A stretch of 64,000 bases of DNA, from assembly GCA_037176725.1 (NCBI GenBank), contig JAZBRS010000020.1, positions 85,506,001 through 85,570,000 of the forward strand, written 5' to 3'. Positions 32,193-44,100 of this stretch are shown here, one piece after another; positions within the stretch are counted from its first letter, which is position 1, and the number at the start of each line of letters is the position of its first letter. The notes below the pieces were generated by a model. It searched no databases and was not told where the DNA came from. It worked only from the letters and a program-made list of their open reading frames with translations. Made by a program: the position numbers and the translations under genes. This DNA is from Posidonia oceanica (taxonomy: Eukaryota > Streptophyta > Magnoliopsida > Alismatales > Posidoniaceae).

Positions 32193-35100
32193 ATGGCGAT
32201 CGTCGAGGGCACCAGCGGGGCCGATCTCGGTGCGAACCGAGGCAGCCTGCTCCTCCTCCCAGGCCAAGATCTCGATCACTCCTCCTCCTCTTCCCAGTCG
32301 CAGGACGACGACCGCCACGAGCGGCGTCAGGGGCAGGTGGCAGTGGATTCGGGCAAGGCGAGCGGGGTTATAAGGGAGTTGGAGGAGTTGCTGTCCAAGC
32401 TGAATCCGATGGCCGAGGAGTTTGTACCTTTGTCTCTCGTAACTCATCTCCAGGAATCTGAGGACCAGAATCGTGGCAGTGATGGGAGTGGAAATGTCAA
32501 CGGCAATGGTGCTAGAAAGGTGACTCCTTTATTTCTTCTTCTGGGATTTCGATTAGGAAGAAAGTTTGTGTTGGTGTTGGTTTTTGATGTATGGTCTTTA
32601 CAGAAGAAGAATGGGTACAGTCACGGGAAGCGGCAGATGAAAGGAAGTACCGGTATGGCGCAGAGGGAGGAGATTATCAAGAGGACAGTCTATGTTTCTG
32701 ACATCGATCAGCAGGTAAAATCTGGTTGTTTGCTTATTGTTGCAGCACAACTGCGTCTGTTGAATGGGAACAGCTGTTTGTTAGGAATTTTGGGTGGTCT
32801 GTGAAATGCTCGCTAATCATTCTATTTTTACAGCACGTTATTTAGATACTTTACATTGAGATAATTCTGCGTGTTTAGGTAACTGAAGAACAGCTGGCAG
32901 CACTCTTCATCAACTGCGGACAGGTATTTTTTTTTTTTGTTTTCAGCACCGTATTGAAAATCACTTTTCCTCTGTCCCAATAAATTCAGTGTTTCTTAAT
33001 GCCTTATTTTCTTTTAATTTGTGGCAAAGGTTGTTGATTGCCGTGTTTGTGGTGCTCCAAACTCTGTTCTTCGTTTTGCTTTTATAGAGTTTACTGATGA
33101 AGGTAATTTCACATTTTGGAGTTATACCTGAAAAATTTATGCTTTTTATGGTATCTTGTCAGTCATTTGATTGATGTTTAACGTGGAAAACTCCAGAAGG
33201 TGCAAGGGCTGCTTTGAATCTGGCAGGAACCATGCTTGGTTACTACCCAGTCAGTGTTCTTCCTTCGAAAACTGCAATTGCACCTGTTAATCCAATGTTT
33301 TTGCCAAGGGTAGGAAAGCCTCTCAAACTTGAAAATATTTTGGTCCTTGTTTTCAACATCCTTTTTATGGTACTAACTATTATCCTATATCCTGATTGGT
33401 CAGTCTGAAGATGAACGAGAGATGTGTGCAAGGACCATCTACTGTACTAATATCGATAAAAAGGTAAAAAGAAAAGCTAAATTTTATACTTATTCCGGCT
33501 TTAAATTCTGCACCATCCACTAATATATTAATGGTTTTTGCTTGAATATTTTCTTCTATAGGTCTCTCAAGCTGATGTCAAACTCTTCTTTGAGTCAATA
33601 TGCGGAGAGGTTGGTTGATTAAACAGGTCTTGCTTTCTTTGAGTTTGTTGATATGCCTTGTGAAGTTGTAATTCATAAGGTGTATACGATGTGTTGTAGG
33701 TGTATCGTCTAAGACTGCTAGGAGACTATCACCACTCAACTCGTATTGCTTTTGTGGAGTTTATACAGGTAAATGTTATTGTGTTTATATTTTTTTAGTA
33801 ATTCAATTTGTTATAATATTGTTAATGTAGACGATTGCAGTATTACAGTAGGAATATTCAGAAAATACCTTGCACGTTCTATTTATTGAGACATCTACAT
33901 TGGTTAGAGTTATCTAGAAATTTTAAATAGTTTCAAGAAACTCCAAAAGCTTTGAAAAAATTGTTCCTTTTTGAAGGCTATATAGGAAATACTAACTGAA
34001 GTAAAGATTAAAGCTAAAATAACTTGAGGTTCGTCCCACTATTGCAAATTAATCCTAAAGATCAGCTCTTATTAATTTATTACAATAAAAAAAATTTGAT
34101 TGCTAAAAAATTATCAAATTGGCAATTAAATAGATTATAAATGATCTAATATGAGGTATTCCCAATAAGGCAACCTTACAACTAATACTAGGCATTCCAC
34201 ACATGGCCAATGGGTAAGGGTATAAATATGTATTCCAAATTTTAGGTGCAACCATATTCAAATATGTAGGTTATATGAATGCAAGTGTTAGTATGCTTGC
34301 TCTATATTATCTCTATATGCCGCTACCACCACCACCACCACCATGCATTAGTGGGTTCAACAAAATGAATCTTTTCTCTCCATTTGTTTCTATCTAAGAC
34401 TATTTCCTTTTTTCTTTTTTATTCCAAATTTTAGGTGCTACCATATTCAAATCTATAGGTTATATGAATGCAAGTATCATTATGTTTGGCCTATAATATC
34501 TCTATATGCTGCCACCACCACGACCACGACCACCACCATGCATTAGTGGGTTCAACAACATGAATCCTTTCTCTCAATTTGTTTCTATCTAAGAATATTT
34601 CCTTTTTTCTTTTTGAGAAATGATAGGATCGACCATTTATTGAAATGAGAACCCTCTGTACAGAGTTTCAAAGACAAGGTGTCCTCAAAATAAACAAAAA
34701 CAAAAATAAAGAATTACATCCAAGCTAACCAGGTGCCCCCATCTGGCACCCAATAAAAAAAATTTCCCCAGAAAAAGATCATCTTGTAACAGCTACTCAC
34801 CAGCTCCTCTATGAAAGCCACTCATTTTGGTAGATAACACTGTTGCGAGTGAGCCATTCTTGCCAGCAGCGAAAAATGATCATCCTGTAACAGCTATTCA
34901 TCATCTCTTGTATGAAAGCAGCCCCATTTTGGAACATAACCCTGTTGTGAAAATTGAAGACTTGGCAGCATCCAGCATGTTAGAATTAGCCGGAAAGTCG
35001 AAGGTTTCTTATCCTTGCATTGAAGAACCAGAGCATAAAACAAAACACCCGTAATTGGATTCCATCAGAAAATAGCATCTGCAAGTCAAATTTCTGACCC

Positions 35101-38100
35101 AAAACCTCCCAAAAATGCTTCACAAAGAGGCATATGACAAATAAGTTCTCCTGATCCTCTGATTACAGGTTGCAAAAATCACATTTGGCTATTTCCTTTA
35201 TTAGACAAAACATATTTAATTTATTATTTACTATTTCTAATTCTGTAAGTATAGGTCTTCCCTTACCCTTTCTACACCTATCTATATGAATTTGTTCCCC
35301 TTTCCTTACGGGGGTGCCTTCAAAGGTCTTCCTTGGAAATGACTATACCACTTAAGACAGTTTTCTCTCATTTTATCTTGAATTGATGATACTGCTACCA
35401 TCCCACGAATTAATTCATTTCTTAGTTATTTTGTAAGTATTTCTAGTCATCCATCACAACATCCTCATTTCTGCTACAGTTATTTTTTGAACATGCTCTT
35501 TTTAATTTTGCAACATTTTGTACCATAAAGCATAGCTGGTCTAATAGATGTCCTATAAGATTTTCCCTTTAGTTTGATTGGTATCCTTTTATCACATAAT
35601 ACTCTTGAAGGATTTCTCAATTTCATCCATCTTGCTTTAATCCTATGGGCTACATCCTCTTTGATATCTCCATCTTTACTAATCATGGAACCTAGTACCT
35701 AAAAGGCTATAAATATTACTTTCAGGGATTTCTTGACTATCCAATAATACTCCATCTTCATGTCTCCTGGTACTAAAACTTGCACTTCATATATTTGTTC
35801 TTAATCCTATTTATTCTCCTTTATATTTTAAAGTTCTTCTCCACAATTCTAACTTAGAGTTTATTGCATCTATAGTTTCATCAAATCAATTATGACTATG
35901 TCTTCTGCAAATAACATGCACCATGGACCTTGTCTTGAATTTCTTTACGAGTTTATCCATGATCAAAATGAAATAATACAAGCTTAATGTCGATCCTTGA
36001 TGTATGCCTATATTTATAGGAAATTCTTTTCTCTCCTCCTACTTTGATGCTGGTCATTAATTTTATTGTACATATCCTTGATTATGCCTATATATCCAGT
36101 AGGTATCCTTTTTGTTCCTCAAACTCTCTACGATAACCCCTAGGAACTTTGTGTAAGCTTTTCCTAAATCAATAAAGTGAAAATCTTTTTTCTTAATTTT
36201 AATATCAATCTTCTAAGTAGGTATATAGCTTCCATTATTGATCTTTCCATCATAAATCCAACTTGAATATCAATTATTGCGGATTCATGCCTTAATGTAT
36301 GTTCATTACTCTTTCTGAAACTTCCATTGTATGATGCATTAACTTAGTACCCCCATAATTCTTGGTTGTTACCAAAATTAGTTAACCAAATACTCTTTAC
36401 CAAAGTTTCTTTTATTACATATCAACTCATACTTTTTAGGAAAGTTTTATTTATTACACATCAACTCAATTACTCTTTCTGAAAGTTTCATTGTATCACT
36501 TATAGGTACCAAAATCCAAAATACTTTTTCTCTATTCGTCTGGCATCTTTTTAGATTTTGAAGTTTTGTTAAACAAACTGGTTAACCAAATAATTCCTAC
36601 ATTCCATGCAAATACAAACTTCATCAGGAATTCCATAAGGTTCAATAGTTTTACCTAATTTTATTTCTTTTAGGCATCTTTTGCTTCATTTCCCTTAATT
36701 TTACTAAAACAATTATTATTTTTATTAGCATCTCAAAATATCTTCTTCATCTATTGTTAATATTTTTGTCTTTTTAGTAAGACTCTCATTTTCATATTGA
36801 ATACACTTGACTTGTCATAAATCTTTAATTTTTCTTTTTATATTCTTAGAAAGCTTATAAATGTTTATCTCCTTGTTTAGTTCCTAATTATCTTATAAAA
36901 CACTAAACACATTGAGTTTTCCACACTTACAATCTTTTTAGATACCTTTTTAGCTAATTTATATGTTTTTAATTTTCTTTTGTTTTACACTTATAATTTT
37001 TATAACCTTCTTTTATTTGTTTTAACTATTGCTTGGATTTCCTCATTCCAACCTGTTCCATTTCTCCTATGAACATGAATCCAAGTATTTGTTTTAACTA
37101 TTGCTTGGATCTCCTCATTCCAATCTGTTCCATTTCTCCTATGAACATGAATCCAAGTATTTGTATAAGCTCATACATTCAAATATTATTTTATATTTAA
37201 TACAGTATTCAGATAGTGATTTTATACCTGGACAAAACACTTTTGGGTATGTGTGTTATTTTCTTCTTATGCATCTATTTATGGACAAGTGGGCAAGCAC
37301 TACTTGCTTTCTTTGGCATCTCACTCCTTCACAAAACAGATAAAACTCAAAAGGCTTCCACCTAGTGATTGGTTAATACACCAGCATGCTGTAAAATCTG
37401 GTGATCTGTGATAATTTAATTGGGGGACAGGTTATTGGATTGATCCATCAATATTCAATTTGACGAAGCTACTATTCATTGGCTTGTGCACTTCCTTTCC
37501 TAGATACGTGGGTTAGAGAAGCCTCTAGATGTTTGAAAGCTACTCCTTTGATGAGCAACAAAGGGCTCATTACTCTGGCAATTTATATTCTCTCGTTATT
37601 GTCTTTCTTGCATTGTCAAACTATATCGAAATACAACTTACAAGGCAAGATGAAATTACCCATTTTTTTGATTGTGACATTTGTTGCACTCTTTCATGTT
37701 TCCCGGAGCACATGCTCTTAACCTTTTAGCTTGTGTATATTAGTTGTGGACTGATGCATACTTTCCTTTATTAAAACTATGAAATTCCCAACCTATATCT
37801 CTGATAGAGTGAAATAATATAAATCTATATTCAAAATAGTTTTACTCCCATATACACATATAGCAGTTTACACTTATTAAATGGACACCCATGTAAGGAT
37901 CTATATAAATAAATAACTAATCTAATACTTAACTAGTTTAATACTCCCCCTCAAGCTAGAGTATATATGTTATGCATGCCCAACATGTTACATAAATCCT
38001 CAAACATACTTAAAGGTAAACCCTTAGTATATATATATGCAAGCTATTCGGAGGAAGAAGTGAATGGAATAGATTTGTAGCCATTCCTCATGGAATGTTG

Positions 38101-41100
38101 GATTGTTGACTATGTAGATTGTCATTTGGTTGTCACAATGTATTGGCATGGGTGATTGATTGGAAAAATCCCAACTCAATCATGAAAGGTCTAAGCCACA
38201 TCATCTTGCAAGCAATGGGTGATTGATTCTACATTCGATCTAGACACCACATTTTGTTTCTTATTTCTCAGATTTCCTCCTATATAAGTGTAATATCCAT
38301 ATGTAGATTTTCTTTCACCTCTATATCCTGCATAATTGGAATATAAATATGCTTCAATGTTGAGATGTCCATGCTTCTGATAAGGCCTTTTTCTGGTGAG
38401 TTCTTAACATAAGCAAGCATCCTAAGTGCTCCTTATCAGTGAACCATCTTAGGTTTTTGCATGAATCGTCGTTAAGTGTTAGGTAAATAAGTTTTCCAAT
38501 TAATCTTCTGTATCGTCCTACATCATCAGACAAATCATCTAAAAAATCTAGATTCTGCTCAATAGATATGCTTTCAGGTTTAGTGTCCTGTTTCCTTGTT
38601 TCCTGAAGTAAGTTAAGAACATATTCTCTTTATAATAGAACCAAATCATGTTTGTTGTCAGCAAACTCTATGCCTATAAAATATTTGTGTTTTCCCATGT
38701 CCTTTGTAATGAAGTGTCTTCTAAGTTATTCCTTCGTTTCTACAGTCTGAGAGACATCATTATCCGTCATAATGTCATCAACATAAGCAACAAGTATGAC
38801 ACAAACTTTGCTGCTCTATTTGACAAAGATAGAGTGATCTACCGTACAACAATGAAAACCATTGCCTAGCACCACTTGACTGAATTTCTCAAACTATGCT
38901 CTTGGATTTTGTTTCAGCCAATAAATAACTTTTTTAAGATGACAAATTTTGCTCTCTTACTGAGCAACATGACATATCATGGAGGTTGCTCAATAAATGT
39001 GTTCAGTTAGATTGTTATAGAGAAAGGCATTCTTGACATTCAATTGATGCTTACTCAAGCACTGATTGACTACGACAGAGAGCAAAATCCGGATGGAATT
39101 GGGTTGAGCTACTAGAGAGAAAGTCTCACCATAGTTTACACCAAATGTTAGAGTGAACCTTTATACCAAATGTCTTAGTGAACCTTATTGCAACCAATCT
39201 AGTTTTGTATCTAACCATAGAGTCATCTTGCCATCTAGTTTGTACTTGATAGTGTAAACCCATCGATACCTAACAATAGCTATAGTTGCTGATGGAAAAA
39301 TTAGTTGCCATGTTTCTCAAGATAGTGTGCATTTATTTCCTCATTTATTGCAGTCTTCTAGTTTAGTATCTACATAGTTTTTGTGTAGTTCCTAGGAGTA
39401 GACTCAAAACAAAGAGACAAAGTAAAGTGATGGTACATAGGGTGAAGGCGATCATATGAAATAAAATTTGAAATAGGATGAGCATTGACATGCCTTTTAC
39501 CTTTACGCAAGGCAATTGGAAGATTAAAATCAAGAGGTGGTGGAGACGATCAACAAGCATGGGCGTTGGCGTGGTAGGAGCTTAAAGTGGTGGTTGTACC
39601 CGCGGATGACGAGTATACACCTGGAAAGGAACAATAGCATGTGTACTAGGCACCAATAAAGTATGAACCGATATATCGACAGGTAAAGGAAGAGGAACAC
39701 TACTAGTAGTATTAGCGGATTGTGGAGAACCAAAATAAGGTGTGGACTGACATCAACAGAAGTAAAGTACTTGATGTAGGATCATAGTACTAATATCATT
39801 TTTGAGTCCTAGAGTAGTCCACAAAAATACATTTCAAAGTCTTGGGAGACAGTTTGTTGAGGTTAGGAGTTAAAATATGCACAAGATAATACTCCCAAAC
39901 ACAAGAGGTGGCATGTAAAAGGTGCGATGCTAGGATAGTATCTGAAAGGAATGTCTCTATGAAGAACAACATACGACATCCTATTGATGAGGTTGGTAGC
40001 AGTTATAACAGTATTAGACCATAAGTATTTTGATATATTCATTTGTATCATGATTGTATGAGTAATATCTAAAATATGATGATGTTTTCTCTCACAAACA
40101 CCATTTTATTGGGAGGTACGAGGACAAGTGGTCAGTTGAATGATACCTTGAGAAGAGCAAAAATTTTCCACATCATGTTGCATAAACTTAATAGCATTAT
40201 AAAGTATATGAATTGAAGTAAAATATTGGGTTTTTATTTCATTGAAGAATTTTTTAATAATATCATGAACATAAGTCCTGTCCTTCAAAAGGTACAACCA
40301 AGTGACTAGAGAAATCATCAATAAAAACAATAAAATTGCAATATCCTTATACAAACGGAACACGACAAGGCCTTTAATTATCAGAATGGATCAACTCAAA
40401 TTGATCTAGTACTAACAATACTATGTTGACTCCGAAAAGTAACATGATGATGCTTATCCAAGTGTCACAATCAAAAGGAGAGAACGACTGTCACGAAAGA
40501 GCCTGTTGAAGTTTTTGAAGTAATGGATGATCTAACCGCTAATGCCGCAGTAAGGGAGACTCTAAAACAAATGTAGAAGCAACAAGACAAGTAGGGGTAT
40601 TCTCACGATCCAGTAGGCATAGAATTAAACATTCTTAGTTGGCCGACACGATTTACAAGTGTAAATCGGGAAATACCATATGTTGGAGCCAAACTTCGAC
40701 TCATGTTTGTGAGTATACACTGTGTTTGAACATTGTCGAGTGACATGCTCATTAAAACTACAAACACGCCATAGTTATTTCCTTTTCATTTGCTTCTTGC
40801 CTTTTTTCATGAGTTCCTGACTTCCTATGTATCTCCTCTACTCCTTTACAATCTGGTGGCTTGTTACAAACTTGAAGAGCCTTCTCTCATTAATTGTTCT
40901 CAAATTTTATCCCTCCTCAAGGTATAACACTTGATTTTTATATAGAATATTGTTTTTTCCATTTTTTGTGTTTGTGTTTTGAACTTCTCATGTAGATTAA
41001 TGATAGAATCTTAGATCTATCATAATAATAATTACATCTAATTTAATAATACATAGATCTTAGGCTTTTCCATGTTTTGTTTTGTGTTTTGATGTTAATA

Positions 41101-44100
41101 ACTTGGTATTACATAGATTTAACCTAATAATACATAGGTCAGGTTTTTCCATGTTTTTTTTTGTGTTCTGATGTTAATAACTTGATATTACATAGATCTA
41201 ACCTAATTACACATAAGCCTTAGGTTTTTTCATTTTTTTTTTTGTGTTTTGATGTTATTAACTTGATATTACATAGATCTAACCTAATAATACATAGATA
41301 TAACCTAATAATTCTATAATATCATTAAAAAATAGTAAAATTTGTAATTAAATAAAAAAACAGTAAAATATATATGTTAAGCTTATATGAGATAACTTTT
41401 ATGAGCACTTTTGTTTTTTAACATTTGTTAATCATTTTTACGTATTATTTATACTTCAAGATATTTGTATTAAGTCCATCTTGTGTATTTTAATGTGATA
41501 CATATTGAGGAAGTTGATCTAACTAGTCTAAGGTGTAGATTATTGCATACTTTAGCTTATCTTAGAGTTTTAAATCAATATTCAAAGATTTTTTTACCAT
41601 TTCTATGGACTTTTGTAAATTTACTACGTCTCCACCGACACCAATGTCCGACACATTTCCTATTTTTGTCGGACCGAAGTCCGACATGAAATCGATGTTT
41701 AATTTTATGTCAATAAGTACATGTCAACACGTTCATGGCTCAAACCAATCATCTTTTCAGTTTGTAGATCTCAAAAAGTACAATGATAAGGAAAGAATGT
41801 CATCGAATAGTTTTGAGATTTGGTTATTTTATTGATGGTTGCGAAATTAACCGGAAATTTAGGAACAAACAACGCATTTTTAAGAGGAAGATGAGTAGAG
41901 GCCATGACAAATCCTTCTCGTCTCATAGGACATTGGCTACCACCAACAATGGAAACAAAAGGAATATAGGATGTACTAGACAATGAAACAAAGATATATC
42001 TAGTACCTATCATGTGAGATGAAGTACGAGAATCTAACACCTAGGAATTTCCATAGGAGGATAAGAAAGCACTAGTACCTGGAGTAGTAACATGTGATGC
42101 AGTAAGTGTAGCTTAACCTACCTGAAGGTGACTCACGAGTGGGTTGTATCGAAGTTGGAACAAAAGAATCAGCATCGCCTCTCGTCGTTTGTGCCTACAT
42201 AGGTTTGCCAAACTTTTCTAGCATTTCTTCGAAACATGATTTGTACGTTCACAGTGAACATATTTTTCTGTCTTTATGATGTCCCCCTTAGTCTTGATGG
42301 TGACTATGGGTGATAGTCATAGTAGACTGGTGATAGCCATAGTAGACTGATCAATGGATCCAACTGCAGTCATGGAAGATGGTGTTGTCATGGAGACGTA
42401 TAGAAGACATGAGAAAGTCGACAAAAGTGATGGAACAGAGTTGCTTCCAAAAATTTAACCTTGGATCTGAGTACTGATTTTTGGATGAAGAGCAGACATA
42501 TGCTTGGCCACAATCAGGCTCTCACGATACTTCTTCAACTTCGATATTGAACTCATTTATAATAGTACGCAAAGACATGTACAACTTAGTGACAGCTTGT
42601 TCATACAATTCGAATACATGTGATATAAAGTTCATGTAACATATCCTAGATCCTTTTTGTAGTTGGCAGAAAAACAAGGAAGCATTCCTCTAATGCTGTT
42701 GATCAATCAAGTTTTGACACAATAGTCATTGCCAACTAGTCTTCATATGACGCGTTAGTCTCACAAGGAGGGGCCTTACATGCTTAAGTTTTCGTTGAGC
42801 TCTAAGAAAGATCTTGATCAACTAGGATAGATCATGTAGTTTGTATCGTTCAACTTCACAATTGTTCCAACCAAATTCTTTATCATGTAATCTAACGATG
42901 TGGAATCGATAGAAGACTTCAAGTCGTCAACCATGTTGAATAGATAGATGCTCTACACTGAAGGCGGTATGTAGCAAATAGCTGTGGGCTCTACACAATG
43001 GTAATCACGTCGTTGTAGAGCAGCAGAGAGGGATGAGAAGAGCAAAGGCTTCTTCACATCACCATGGGCAGAACCGTTGTGTCAGTCGACTCTTCTTAGT
43101 GGCGGCTTAGGAAGTGGAAGGAGAAGAGAAGCTGATGGCTGTTGAGATGGCGACGACGGTGGTGGTGGTGGGTGGAAGGAGTGTTGGCGGCGGCAGGAGG
43201 GAGGAGTGCTGATGGCGGGAGAAGGTTTGCTGCTCCTGCTACAACATCGACGACCGGAGAAGGCTGCTGCAACGGTGATGACGGTGAGAGAAGGCCACGA
43301 GGGTGACAACGGCGGTAAGAGAGGACTGCAGCAGCAGTAGTGGTGGTGGCGACAGGAGAATACTACTACAGTAGTAGCGGTAGCGATGATGGGAGAGGAT
43401 GGTGTTGTTGGTGTCTATGGTGGCGACGGCGGCAGCGGGTGCTTGTGTCTTAGGGTTAGGGTTTGGTTCTTGATATCATGATAAGAGTAAATTATCTATA
43501 TTCAAAATAGTTAACTCCGTATGCATATATAAGAGTTTACTCTTATTAAATGGATATCCATGTAAGGATCCATATAAACAAATAACTATTCTAATTAGTC
43601 TAACAATCTCAAATCTCTCCAACACTCCGTTCCAACACAGCTCATGATTAAAGATCTTTAAGTCAGCCATCTGATAAGCATGTCATGGCTATTGTTGCTC
43701 ATTGTTCTCTTTTCACTTCTCTAAACCAATCAAGCTGGTCCAGTTGACCTGAATAAAAAACAAATCATCATTAGCTATGCAATAAATCAATGATCTGATG
43801 AATATGCGACGAAGCTGTTGTACCAACAATTCACTTAATATATTAGAAATTCTGGTTAAGTTGAACCATGTAATCTAGTGTGGATGTGATTTCTTCAAAC
43901 CTTAGTTTGCTTTTGCTTCTTGTTCTTTTGAATGATTCATAATAAATTACACCTTCCTGATGATGTTATGTTTCTTGCTTTATATGATCTGAAATGTTTT
44001 GTTTTTGTTGATAAGATGCTTAATATTTACTACTTGTATATATGATTTTTCTGCTAAGTTATATGGTTGAGTTGATCATATCATCTCAAAACACTTAAAT

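Larger units (their letters stand above)
37802..43605 (-). mobile_element. Ty1-copia LTR retrotransposon with very short LTRs
   Basis: LTRs lie at 37802-37943 (3') and 43479-43605 (5'), about 142 and 127 bp, and share TATTCAAAATAGTT and TTATTAAATGGA-type words. The flanks ATCTC (37797-37801 and 43606-43610) are identical. A primer site like TGATATCAAGAACC follows the 5' LTR on the minus strand, similar to the TGGTATCAGAGC initiator-tRNA type. A purine tract (complement of CTCCCCCTCAAG, 37944-37955) precedes the 3' LTR. Total 5804 bp. It lies antisense inside intron 8 of the CID-like gene. Confidence 0.88.

Noticed and set aside
43082..43309. Ser/Pro/His-rich minus-strand frame as a gene
   Set aside because: It is a by-product of GGTGG/GCGGCG repeats near the copia 5' end, with no recognisable domain.
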